From an uncultured Fibrobacter sp. (GTDB lineage: Bacteria > Fibrobacterota > Fibrobacteria > Fibrobacterales > Fibrobacteraceae), in the NCBI GenBank assembly GCA_947305535.1, contig CAMZDZ010000003.1, positions 1 to 43,390 of the forward strand: DNA of 43,390 nucleotides. Reading direction: 5' to 3'. A program made the translations under genes and the position numbers. The stretch's first letter is position 1; the number at the start of each line of letters is the position of its first letter. Below are positions 25,875 through 34,297 of this stretch, in pieces. Under the pieces are notes generated by a model that saw only the letters and a program-made list of their open reading frames with translations, searched no databases and had not been told where the DNA came from.

Positions 25875-27398
25875 ATGAATATGCTCGCAAGAATTTTCAC
25901 CCTTCTTTCCATAGCGGCCGCCATCGCATTCGCCGACACGGCCAGCACGGACACAGTCGAAAAAATAGCCGATTCCACCCTGGCAAAGAAACACGCCGTC
26001 TGGATCAAGCTGGAAGGCGACGTGGAGCCCTCGATGTTTGACTTCTGCGCCCGCGCCATCGATGACGCGCTCAAGGAAAACCCAGACTACATCGTCTTCG
26101 AGATTAACACCTTCGGCGGACGCCTCGACGCCGCGTTCGACATCGTGGACACCATCATGGCGGTCAAGGGCCCCGAAACCATCGCCCTCGTGAAGAAGAA
26201 GGCCATCAGCGCGGGGAGCCTTATCGCCCTTGCCTGCAAGCGCCTCTACATGCTCGAGGCCACGACCATCGGCGACTGCGCGCCCATCGTGCAGGGCGGC
26301 GACGGCACCCCGCAAATCGTCGGCGAAAAGATCCAGTCGCCGCTCCGGGCGAAGTTCAGGAACCTCGCCCAGCGGAACGGATATCCCGAACTGCTGAGTT
26401 CGTCGTTCGTGACGCCCGAACTCGAAATCCTCGAACTCAAGCGCACGCTCGACAAGGGCACCAAGAACCAACGCGACACCGTGCTCATCATCGAAGGCGA
26501 AAAGTACGAAGTGCTCGACAAGGCCGAAAAGGAACTCTGGGGCGCCCCGAAGATCCTCGTGAAGGAAGGCGAACTCCTGACCATGACCGACAAGGAAGCG
26601 GAGGAACTCGGCTTCTCGAAGGGCACGTTCAAGAGCCGCGAAGATTTTGAAACCAAGCTCGCTATCGAAAGCAGAAGCGAAGTCGAGACCACGCTCGGCG
26701 AAGACATCGCCTCCGCCATCGCCGCCATCTCGGGCATCCTGCTCATCCTCGGCTTCGGAGCGCTCTACATCGAGTTCAAGACGCCGGGATTCGGGCTGTT
26801 CGGCATCATCGGCATCATCCTCATCGGCATCGTGTTCCTCGGGCAGTTCGCCCCGCAGCTCGACGGCTACATTCCCGCCATCCTGCTCGTGGCAGGCGTG
26901 GCGCTGTTCCTCGTGGAAATCTTCGTGATGCCGGGAACGTTCCTGTTCGGCGTCGGGGGCATCGCCTGCATGATCCTCGCGCTCGCGCTGTCGTTCTCGC
27001 CCTCGGAGCTTCCCGAATACATCCCCGAGACCGTCGAGACCACCTTCGACGCGACCCCCTGGCTATTCGGCTTACTTTATATGCTCTGCTGTGCGGCGAT
27101 CGCCCTCGTGTTCCCGATTGCGGCAAGCAAGTACCTGATTCCGCTCCTGCCCGAAGGTTGGACGCCCATGCTCAAGACCGACCTAGAAACCGCAGCATCC
27201 CCCACCGAATCCGTACAGGAAGTCTCCGTGGGCGATACCGGCGAAGCGAAAACGTTCCTGCGCCCGGTTGGCCAGGCGCTTATCAACGGGAAACTCTTTG
27301 ACGTGCAGACGCACGGCGAAATCATCGAAGCCGGCACTCCCATCAAGGTGACAGCCGTGCAGGAAGGCCACATCTGGGTAGGCGCGGACAACGCTTAA
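25875..27398 (+). CDS. nfeD: NfeD-family membrane serine protease
   Basis: 507 residues. Signal peptide (1-20), a ClpP-class protease domain with INTFGGRLDAAFDIVD and the catalytic Ser in KKKAISAGSLIALA (Ser112; Lys152 is the likely general base), about four to five transmembrane helices (245-420) including the Gly-rich GFGLFGIIGIILIG, and a C-terminal OB-fold (about 445-507) opening VSVGDTGEAKTFLRPVG. This is the long NfeD1b type, associated with membrane quality control alongside stomatin-like proteins. No stomatin gene lies next to it here. It ends at the bidirectional terminator. Confidence 0.88.
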   Translation: MNMLARIFTLLSIAAAIAFADTASTDTVEKIADSTLAKKHAVWIKLEGDVEPSMFDFCARAIDDALKENPDYIVFEINTFGGRLDAAFDIVDTIMAVKGPETIALVKKKAISAGSLIALACKRLYMLEATTIGDCAPIVQGGDGTPQIVGEKIQSPLRAKFRNLAQRNGYPELLSSSFVTPELEILELKRTLDKGTKNQRDTVLIIEGEKYEVLDKAEKELWGAPKILVKEGELLTMTDKEAEELGFSKGTFKSREDFETKLAIESRSEVETTLGEDIASAIAAISGILLILGFGALYIEFKTPGFGLFGIIGIILIGIVFLGQFAPQLDGYIPAILLVAGVALFLVEIFVMPGTFLFGVGGIACMILALALSFSPSELPEYIPETVETTFDATPWLFGLLYMLCCAAIALVFPIAASKYLIPLLPEGWTPMLKTDLETAASPTESVQEVSVGDTGEAKTFLRPVGQALINGKLFDVQTHGEIIEAGTPIKVTAVQEGHIWVGADNA

Positions 27399-27444
27399 AA
27401 CAACATTGAAAAAGCCCCGTCCGGTCAACACGGGCAAGGCAACA

Positions 27445-27480
27445 AAAAAATCCCCGCGATAGCATCGCGAGGATTTTTTA
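27445..27480. terminator. Bidirectional Rho-independent terminator
   Basis: AAAAAATCCCCGCGAT and ATCGCGAGGATTTTTT pair with one mismatch around a short loop. The A and T tracts at either side let it end both nfeD (plus) and tRNA-Glu (minus). Confidence 0.85.
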
Positions 27481-27481
27481 G

Positions 27482-27554
27482 TACCCCCAAGCGGACTCGA
27501 ACCGCTGTTGCGGGAATGAGAATCCCGAGTCCTAGGCCACTAGACGATGGGGGC
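27482..27554 (-). tRNA. tRNA-Glu (CTC)
   Basis: 73 nt without CCA. Acceptor GCCCCCA pairs with TGGGGGT (G1 with T72 is a wobble). The anticodon stem CGGGA/TCCCG encloses TTCTCAT, giving anticodon CTC, which reads GAG. The T-arm AGCGG-TTCGAGT-CCGCT is perfect, and the D-arm TCGTCTAGTGGCCTAGGAC is typical of tRNA-Glu. Confidence 0.93.
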
Positions 27555-27558
27555 CAAA

Positions 27559-27590
27559 TGCCGCTGTTATCAACGGCGGCACGAATATAG
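27559..27590 (-). promoter_or_regulatory. tRNA-Glu promoter and leader hairpin
   Basis: On the minus strand CTATATTCG (27590-27582) matches the element before the DUF4321 gene. Between it and the tRNA, TGCCGC (27581-27576) and GCGGCA (27564-27559) form a 6-bp hairpin that may be part of the processed leader. Confidence 0.45.
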
Positions 27591-27595
27591 TAAAA

Positions 27596-29536
27596 TTAGT
27601 CCTTATAGTAAAGGTCTAAATTACTTTTTACAGCAGTGGCATTTTCGAGGTTGCTGACATACTGGTTGAAGATGGAAGACGCAGCGAAGCGGGCATTGTT
27701 TTCCTTGTCTTCGCTGACGGCGCTCTTGACGGCAGCTTCGTCAGCGGACTTCTTCGAGACAACCTTCATCATCACGGCACCGTCGTTGGCCTGGATAGCC
27801 GGGCCCCATTCGCCTTCCTTCTGGGAAAGGACTGCGGCAGCGAACTGCGGGTTAGCATAGCCAAAGCCCTGGACGTAGCCTTCGAGAGAAGTCGTGAGCG
27901 TCTGGAAGTTGACCTTGTCGACGGAGATTTCGCTTTCGGTGGAATCGGCAGCCGGCTTGTAGGCCTTGACCTTTTCGGCAACGGAAGCGAGGTAGCCGGC
28001 GCAAGCCTCGGTAGACTTCTTGCGGGCGAGAGCGCTCTTGATCTTGGGTTCCGCATAAGCGAAGCTACGTTCGCCCGGCTTCACGGCATCGGTCTTGAGG
28101 AGAATGGCAACGAAGTTGTCGTTCTTGAGGACCGGGGAAACGGCGCTGACTTCGTCCGGGAGGTTTTCGTTCGGCCAGGCATAAGCGGTCAGGCCCTTCA
28201 TGTAGCCGATCTGTTCAATGGAGTTACCGCGATCGATCCAGTTGGAAGCGAACACGTTGACATTGCGTTCCTTGGCGGCGGCGGCGAAATCCTTGCCGGC
28301 ATCGACGTCGGACTTGATTCCGGAAAGAATCCTTTCGAGGCTGTCAACCGTTTCGGAGGAAGCGTTCACGACAAGGAGGATGTGGGCGGCCTTGATCATT
28401 TCGGCGCCGGTAGAATCCTGGGTCTTGCCGTAGGACTTGATGATGTGGAAACCGAAACGAGTACGGACCGGGAGGGAGATGGCACCGGAATCGAGAGCAT
28501 AGGCGGCATCTTCGAATTCCTTCACGTAGCTTCCCTTGGGCACGAAGTCTTCGCTCAGGAGACCGCCCTTTTCGGCGGAGACGAGATCTTCGGAAGAGAC
28601 GCGGGCCAGGTCTTCGAACGTGGTCGCGACAGAAGAATCCGTGAGCTGGTTGTAAATGGTCATCGCATAGTCCTTGATGCGTTCCTCGTCACCGGAAGTG
28701 GCGGCGACGGGGATGCTAGCAACCATGAACTTGGCGGCATCTTCGGCTACGTAGAAGCTATCCTTGTTGGCTTCGAAATAGGCCTTGGCATCGGCGTCGC
28801 TGATGCTGTCCGCAGAGACTTCGAAAGCGGAATTAGGAACGACCGCCACCTGCAGTTCGACCTGGGTTTCGCGGCGGTTGGCAATCCATTCGGATTCGAG
28901 GGCAGTCGGGTGGATACCGGCACTGACCAGCATCTGCAACTGGCGCATCGGGATGGTCGTGTTCTTGAGGTCTTCTTCGAACTGGAGCATCACGCCCCAC
29001 TGGAAGGCTTCACGAGTATCGAGCCAGGCATCGTATTCGTCCTTGTTGAAGGTCGAGTCCGTGAGGAAACGCGGGAGCGAGGCGATGTAGGCCTGGGCGC
29101 GCTGGTTGGCGTCTTCCTGGGAGGTAGCCTGACGCTGGATGGAGTAGAGGCGCTGCTGGGCTTCCTGCACCAGACGGGCGCGGACGGCATCCGGGTTACG
29201 CTTGAATTCGGAACGGAGCTCCGAGACGGAAGCCCTGAGGTCGGCCTTGCCGTATTCCTTCTGGAGGAGAATCTGGCGGACGAGGCCATGGAAGACCTCG
29301 TTACGGATCTGCGTGTACTGTTCGTCGTTCGGATGGGCGTCACGGAACTGGTTTTCGACGATCATCTTGACGCGGGAATCAAATTCTGCATACGTAATCT
29401 TGTGATCGTTCACTTCCCCGACCGGGTAGCTATGCGCCTGGTTGGGCACACGGTCCATGGCCAGAAGGCCCACCGCGATACCCGCAGCGAAAATAACAAT
29501 AACCCACTTGGCTTTTTCATTTATCCACGTTAACAT
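27596..29536 (-). CDS. PpiD/SurA-like peptidyl-prolyl isomerase, membrane-anchored
   Basis: 646 residues. A single N-terminal helix (about 11-27) after MLTWINEKAK is the standard PpiD anchor. The SurA-N-like chaperone domain (about 40-240) is followed by one parvulin domain near 300-370, with AEKGGLLSEDFVPKGSYVKEFEDAAYAL and GFHIIKSY. A second, degenerate parvulin-like stretch follows (KAAHILLVVNASSETVDS). The protein should face the periplasm and help fold outer-membrane or secreted proteins. GGAG is present about 10 nt before the ATG. Monocistronic. Confidence 0.85.
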   Translation of the reverse strand: MLTWINEKAKWVIVIFAAGIAVGLLAMDRVPNQAHSYPVGEVNDHKITYAEFDSRVKMIVENQFRDAHPNDEQYTQIRNEVFHGLVRQILLQKEYGKADLRASVSELRSEFKRNPDAVRARLVQEAQQRLYSIQRQATSQEDANQRAQAYIASLPRFLTDSTFNKDEYDAWLDTREAFQWGVMLQFEEDLKNTTIPMRQLQMLVSAGIHPTALESEWIANRRETQVELQVAVVPNSAFEVSADSISDADAKAYFEANKDSFYVAEDAAKFMVASIPVAATSGDEERIKDYAMTIYNQLTDSSVATTFEDLARVSSEDLVSAEKGGLLSEDFVPKGSYVKEFEDAAYALDSGAISLPVRTRFGFHIIKSYGKTQDSTGAEMIKAAHILLVVNASSETVDSLERILSGIKSDVDAGKDFAAAAKERNVNVFASNWIDRGNSIEQIGYMKGLTAYAWPNENLPDEVSAVSPVLKNDNFVAILLKTDAVKPGERSFAYAEPKIKSALARKKSTEACAGYLASVAEKVKAYKPAADSTESEISVDKVNFQTLTTSLEGYVQGFGYANPQFAAAVLSQKEGEWGPAIQANDGAVMMKVVSKKSADEAAVKSAVSEDKENNARFAASSIFNQYVSNLENATAVKSNLDLYYKD

Positions 29537-29565
29537 AGAGAAAACTCCATAAAAAATGACGGGCT

Positions 29566-29573
29566 CAAATCTA
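29566..29573 (-). promoter_or_regulatory. TAGATTTG -10 element of the PpiD-like gene
   Basis: Exact TAnnTTTG on the minus strand, 29 nt before the ATG at 29536. The predicted leader of about 22 nt contains the GGAG ribosome-binding site. Confidence 0.55.
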
Positions 29574-29626
29574 ACAAAAAAATTATAAATTGAGCATACA
29601 TATAGCCGTAGAGGGCCCTTTTTTTC

Positions 29627-29635
29627 TATTTATTG
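29627..29635 (+). promoter_or_regulatory. TATTTATTG -10-like element of nadB
   Basis: Seven Ts, C and TATTTATTG lie 39 nt before the nadB ATG. The leader carries GGAGTT 9 nt before the start. Confidence 0.45.
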
Positions 29636-29674
29636 GTCATCAGAAACAAAAAGGACACCAACGGAGTTCTTCCC

Positions 29675-31258
29675 ATGTACGATATTTTGGTCCTAGGCGC
29701 CGGCATTTCCGGCCTGTCCGCGGCCCTGCACGCCGCCGAAAAAGGGCTTCATGTTTTAATCCTCACCAAAGGGGCCAAACCGGACGGATCGTCCAACTAC
29801 GCCCAGGGAGGTATCGCAACCGTCACCGAAAAGACGGACAAGTTCGTATTCCACATCGCCGACACCCTGGAAGCGGGAGCCGGCCTCTGCAAGAAAGAAC
29901 CCGTGAACATCCTCACCAAGAGCGGCCCCGCCACCATCAAGCAGCTCGTCAAGTGGGGCGTCCAGTTCACGCCGTCCCCCACCGACCGTACGCAGTTTGA
30001 CCTCCACCTCGAAGGCGGACACAGCCACCACCGCATCCTGCACGCGGCGGACCTCACCGGCAAGGAAATCATGAGGGCGCTGCTCTGCGAGCTCCACAAG
30101 CAAAAGAACATCGACTACCTCGAAAACTGCTTTATCCAGGACCTCATCTGCACCGGGACCGGCAAGGCAAAGCGCTGCATCGGCGCGAAGGTCATCCACC
30201 AGAAGACCGGCATTGTCGAGAACCTCTACGCGAAGGCGACCATCCTTTCGACGGGCGGAGCCGGACGCATCTGGCAGTACACCGTGTGCCCGCACGACAG
30301 CTGCGGTGACGGCATGGCGATCGCCGCACGCGCAGGCGCGGCCCTCCAGGACATCGAATTCATGCAGTTCCACCCGACAAGCCTCTACGCCCCGCAGCTC
30401 AAGAAGCCCTTCCTCATCTCCGAGGCGGTACGCGGTTTCGGTGGAATCCTCAAGAACTACAAGGGCGAGGAATTCATGAACCAGGTGCACCCGCTGCACT
30501 CGCTCGCCCCCCGCGACATCGTGGCCCGCGCCATCCACAGCGAGATGATGCGCCTCGGCAAGCCGAACATGTTCATCGACCTTTCCGGCCGCACCCCCAA
30601 GGACATCAAGAGCCACTTCCCGCACATCTACGCGAAATGCCTCGACGCCGGCATCGACATCACGAAGGAATGGATTCCTGTCGTGCCCGCGGCCCACTAC
30701 ATGTGCGGCGGCGTGCTCGTGGACACCTGGTCCCGCACCGAAATCAAGGGCCTGTACGCCTGCGGCGAAGTGGCCGACACCGGCGTGCACGGAGCGAACC
30801 GCCTCGCCAGCAATTCGCTGCTCGAAAGCGTCGTCTATGCCATCCGCGCTGTAGACAACATTTACGGAAGCGGGCTGCTCAAGGACAAACTATCCGCACC
30901 GAAGGCCGGCAAGAAAGAACGCGTCACGTTTACCAAGGCCGCCTACTGGCGCAAGCGCAAGAAACAGCTCCAGGACATGATGTGGGCCAACTGCGGCATC
31001 GTCCGTACGGTCGCCGGACTCAACCAGGGACTCAAGGTCATCGAGAGCCTCGAAGGCGACATCGCCGCCGCCATCAAGAACGGCGAAACCGCCAACATCC
31101 ACTTCCTCGAATTCCTGAACGCGCTCCAGGTTTCCAAGATGATCCTGATTGCGGCCCTCCGGCGCAAGGAATCCCGCGGCCTGCACTACATCCTCGACTA
31201 CCCCAACCAAGACCCGAAGACAAAGCACCAGAGCATTTATCTGAGCGACAAGAAATAA
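29675..31258 (+). CDS. nadB: L-aspartate oxidase
   Basis: 527 residues from ATG 29675, which has GGAGTT upstream; an in-frame start at 29633 is less likely. FAD-binding LVLGAGISGLSAALHAAEKG (about 5-24), SSNYAQGGIA and the succinate-dehydrogenase-like catalytic region (EFMQFHPTSL, SEAVRGFGG, PAAHYMCGGV, GANRLASNSLLESVV) are intact. The C-terminal helical domain is present. It oxidises L-aspartate to iminoaspartate, the first step of de novo NAD synthesis; fumarate serves as acceptor in anaerobes. nadA and nadC are not adjacent. One base separates it from the kinase gene, so they are cotranscribed. Confidence 0.93.
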   Translation: MYDILVLGAGISGLSAALHAAEKGLHVLILTKGAKPDGSSNYAQGGIATVTEKTDKFVFHIADTLEAGAGLCKKEPVNILTKSGPATIKQLVKWGVQFTPSPTDRTQFDLHLEGGHSHHRILHAADLTGKEIMRALLCELHKQKNIDYLENCFIQDLICTGTGKAKRCIGAKVIHQKTGIVENLYAKATILSTGGAGRIWQYTVCPHDSCGDGMAIAARAGAALQDIEFMQFHPTSLYAPQLKKPFLISEAVRGFGGILKNYKGEEFMNQVHPLHSLAPRDIVARAIHSEMMRLGKPNMFIDLSGRTPKDIKSHFPHIYAKCLDAGIDITKEWIPVVPAAHYMCGGVLVDTWSRTEIKGLYACGEVADTGVHGANRLASNSLLESVVYAIRAVDNIYGSGLLKDKLSAPKAGKKERVTFTKAAYWRKRKKQLQDMMWANCGIVRTVAGLNQGLKVIESLEGDIAAAIKNGETANIHFLEFLNALQVSKMILIAALRRKESRGLHYILDYPNQDPKTKHQSIYLSDKK

Positions 31259-31259
31259 G

Positions 31260-32285
31260 ATGAGCGAGCCGACGACACCCCGCAAGAACGCGAAGCCCTC
31301 AAAAATCGGCGGATACACGCCGACCCAGCAAATCGGCCACGGAGCCATGGGCGACATCTGGCTCTGCCACGACCCTTCCATGGACCGCATGGTCGTCGTG
31401 AAGCAGATGCACGCCTCGCTCATGAACCAGGATGACCTCATGCAACGCTTCCAGCGCGAAGCCGTCATCCTCTCGCACCTGAACCACCCCGTCATCGTCC
31501 AGCCCTACGCCCTGTGGAAGGAGAAAGACGGCAAGCTTTCGCTCTCGATGGAGTTCGTACAAGGGAAAAGCCTCCGCGAACTGCTGAACAAGAACAGCCG
31601 CCCGCCGGTCTGGGCCGTCATGTATATCATGTACGAGATTCTCTCGGCCGTGGGGCATGCCCACCGCGAAGGTGTCATCCATCGCGACCTGAAGCCCGCG
31701 AACATCATGATAGACAACGACGGTCGGGTTCGCCTGCTGGACTTCGGTGTTGCCCATGCCGAGACTGAAGACACGGCGCTCACCATGGCCGGGGCCGTCA
31801 TCGGGACTGCCGCCTACATGAGCCCCGAGCAGATTCTCGGCTACGAAATCACGCCCGCTTCCGACCTGTTCAGCATCGGCATCATGATGAGCGAGATGCT
31901 TATCGGCGAGAACCTGTTCCGCGGAGAAAACCTGGAGCAGACATCCAAGCGCATCCAGAAGCTCAAGCTTTCCATGAAGGCGTTCCCCGACGACGTCCCG
32001 AAGCCGCTGCGAAAGTTCGTCCTCAAGCTGTTGGAAAAGAAGCCCAAGAACCGTCCCGTTTCCGCCTGCGACGCCGCCGACCAACTTGCAAAAATGTTAC
32101 TTCCCTACCCCAGGGACCTTACACCCTACCTGGCCGACTGGGTCTACAGCACTTGCCAGGAAACGGTTTCCGAGTTGCAGGTCCCCGTCACGCCGAACAA
32201 GGCTAAACGCGCCTTCGTGACCGGCGCCGCGTCCGGATTTATTCTAGCTTTGGTCCTGGTTTCCCTCGGGTACCTCATTCTCTAG
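31260..32285 (+). CDS. Membrane-anchored serine/threonine protein kinase
   Basis: 341 residues. Hanks-type kinase domain (about 18-280): Gly-rich loop IGHGAMGDIW, Lys48 in VVVKQM, catalytic HRDLKPAN (Asp143), DFG (Asp161) and APE-equivalent SPEQ. A single C-terminal helix (about 320-340) anchors it, with only one or two residues outside, so there is no extracellular sensor domain. No phosphatase is encoded next to it. It lies in one operon with nadB (one-base gap) and the CvpA-like gene (19 nt). Confidence 0.93.
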   Translation: MSEPTTPRKNAKPSKIGGYTPTQQIGHGAMGDIWLCHDPSMDRMVVVKQMHASLMNQDDLMQRFQREAVILSHLNHPVIVQPYALWKEKDGKLSLSMEFVQGKSLRELLNKNSRPPVWAVMYIMYEILSAVGHAHREGVIHRDLKPANIMIDNDGRVRLLDFGVAHAETEDTALTMAGAVIGTAAYMSPEQILGYEITPASDLFSIGIMMSEMLIGENLFRGENLEQTSKRIQKLKLSMKAFPDDVPKPLRKFVLKLLEKKPKNRPVSACDAADQLAKMLLPYPRDLTPYLADWVYSTCQETVSELQVPVTPNKAKRAFVTGAASGFILALVLVSLGYLIL

Positions 32286-32304
32286 TATGGGACTTAGGAT
32301 TTAA

Positions 32305-33027
32305 ATGAACTGGATAGACATAGCAAGCTTAGTCATCATTCTTTCATTTGCGCTTGTCGGCCTTTACCGCGGGTTTCTCCGCAGCATCTTCCGCGTGGTG
32401 GCCTGGCTTGTCGGAATCGCCGGGGCCTACGCCTCGCACCTGTTCCTCTCCGACTTCGTCATCGAGAACTTCGACGTATCCACCATAGCGGTCAGGCCCA
32501 TCTGCCTCATTATCGGATTTGTCGTACCCTTCACAATTGCGCAACTCATCGGGCATTTCCTGCGCACGGCGGTGTCCCACACCTTCATCAGCAAGCCCGA
32601 CCGCTTCTTCGGAGCATGCTTCGGAGCGCTGAAGGGCGCCATCGTCTGCTTCATCCTGCTCACGGTCGTCCACTTCCTGCCGTTCAAGGAAGGCACGCTG
32701 AACGACATGCGCGAGACGGCTGTCGCCTACGATACGTACAAGAGTTCGCTCGAATTCATGGGCTATCCTTCCGAGCGCAAGGAAATCATCGAAAAGGCCG
32801 AGAAGAAGGCGGAAGCTTTCGCAGACAAGGTTTCTGACAAGGCCATGGATGGCGCCGAAGCTATCGCGGACAAGGCCAAGGACGCCGCAGTCGATGCGGC
32901 AGGAAAGACCATCAACAAAATTTCAGAGAACGCAACCCAGGCGGTCCTCGCCAAGGAAAAGGCAACGGAAAGCGTTGCCAGCAAAGCGGACTCCATCAAG
33001 GCAAAGTCCAGCGATTCCAAACTTTAG
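32305..33027 (+). CDS. CvpA-family membrane protein with helical repeat tail
   Basis: 240 residues. Residues 1-130 match CvpA: NWIDIASLVIILSFALVGLYRGF, four hydrophobic helices, FGACFGALKGAIVCF. CvpA homologues affect colicin V export and envelope stress tolerance; mechanism unknown. Residues about 155-240 are a hydrophilic Ala/Lys/Glu/Asp tail with repeated DKAxDxA-type phrases (DKVSDKAMDGAEAIADKAKD), expected to form amphipathic helices resembling LEA proteins. The 3' end shares TTAG with the convergent amidohydrolase. Confidence 0.8.
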   Translation: MNWIDIASLVIILSFALVGLYRGFLRSIFRVVAWLVGIAGAYASHLFLSDFVIENFDVSTIAVRPICLIIGFVVPFTIAQLIGHFLRTAVSHTFISKPDRFFGACFGALKGAIVCFILLTVVHFLPFKEGTLNDMRETAVAYDTYKSSLEFMGYPSERKEIIEKAEKKAEAFADKVSDKAMDGAEAIADKAKDAAVDAAGKTINKISENATQAVLAKEKATESVASKADSIKAKSSDSKL

Positions 33028-34292
33028 TTTTTAACGCCGACCTTCGAAGCAAGCGCCTTCGCGCATTTTTCCGCGTCGGCGATGATTTCGCGTTCGCCGT
33101 CGACATGGCGGTTCCGCATCAGGAATTTCCCGTCGCAGATAACCGAATCGACAATGCCGGAATTGGCCGAATAGACCCAGTTCGACGTGAGGTTGAACAA
33201 GGGCGACATGCAGACATCGTCTAGGCGGACAAGCAGGGCATCCGCAAGCGTTCCCTCGGCGATGATCCCCGCGTCGATCCCGTAGGCTAGCGCACCGGCG
33301 CGGGTCGCCATGTACAGCGCATCGGAAGCGGGAAGCGTATCCGCAGTCCCCTTGGCCTTGGCGAGCAACGCGGCGAACTTCATCTCCTCGCGCATGTCGA
33401 GATTGTTGTTGGACGACGCCCCGTCCGTCCCTAGCGCAATTTTCATCTTCGCGGCGAGCATGGCGGGAATATCCGGGATACCGCTGTTCAGCTTGAGGTT
33501 GGAGCAAGGATTCAGCACGGCCGTCGCGCCCGATTCCACCATGAGGGCGATATCGGATTCGGACAAATGAACGCAATGCGCGGCCACGAGCGACTCGTTC
33601 AGCACGCCGCAGCGGGCAAGCCATTCCACGGGAGAGCAGCCATGTTCCTTTACGCATGTTTCCACTTCGCCAAGAGTTTCCGAGAGGTGCGTGTGCAAAA
33701 GCATTCCCTCGTCGCGGGCCACCTCGGCACAGCGCTTCAGCAGCGACTCCCCCACCAGATAGATGGAATGCGGCATCATGACCAGCTTGACGCGGTCGTT
33801 TTCGCCGACGTGGTTCCGGGCAAACGCGATGTTCGCCTCGATCTTGTCCGGGGTCATCAGGTTCTCGGCCATGGTCACGCCGACAGCGGCGCGGAGCCCC
33901 ATTTCCGTAGCCACCTTCATGGTACGCTCGCGGTGCCAGTACATGTCGGCAAAGAACACCGTACCCGACTTGATCATCTCGAGCGCGGCCAGGCGGCTGC
34001 CGATCTCGATTTCGTCGGGCCCCATCACGCCCTCGAAAGGCCAGATATGGTCCTCGAGCCACGGGCGCAGCGGAAGGTCGTCCGCGTAGCCGCGCAAAAG
34101 CACCATGGCCGCATGCGTGTGTGCATTGTAGAACGGCGGGAGGATGGCCAGATTCTTGCAGTCCACCACTTCGGCGCCGACACTTTCGCTTGCAGGGATT
34201 TCCTTCGCAATCTTCGCGAAACGGTTCCCGTCGATGAGGACATCGGCCAGGGAATCGTTCAGGAAAACCGACTTCAGGAGAATCTTGGACAT
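33024..34292 (-). CDS. Amidohydrolase of the MTA/SAH deaminase group
   Basis: 422 residues. Metal ligands: NAHTHAAM (His58, His60), HTHLSE, AAHCVHL and GTDGASSNNN. These define the ATZ/TRZ-like deaminase branch that includes 5-methylthioadenosine/S-adenosylhomocysteine deaminase. Members of this branch also deaminate 6-aminodeoxyfutalosine, the step after MqnE. Because mqnE is in the same genome, aminofutalosine deaminase is a serious alternative. It starts 5 nt after the pseudouridine-synthase stop and is cotranscribed with it. Confidence 0.8.
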   Translation of the reverse strand: MSKILLKSVFLNDSLADVLIDGNRFAKIAKEIPASESVGAEVVDCKNLAILPPFYNAHTHAAMVLLRGYADDLPLRPWLEDHIWPFEGVMGPDEIEIGSRLAALEMIKSGTVFFADMYWHRERTMKVATEMGLRAAVGVTMAENLMTPDKIEANIAFARNHVGENDRVKLVMMPHSIYLVGESLLKRCAEVARDEGMLLHTHLSETLGEVETCVKEHGCSPVEWLARCGVLNESLVAAHCVHLSESDIALMVESGATAVLNPCSNLKLNSGIPDIPAMLAAKMKIALGTDGASSNNNLDMREEMKFAALLAKAKGTADTLPASDALYMATRAGALAYGIDAGIIAEGTLADALLVRLDDVCMSPLFNLTSNWVYSANSGIVDSVICDGKFLMRNRHVDGEREIIADAEKCAKALASKVGVKN

Positions 34293-34297
34293 CGTGA

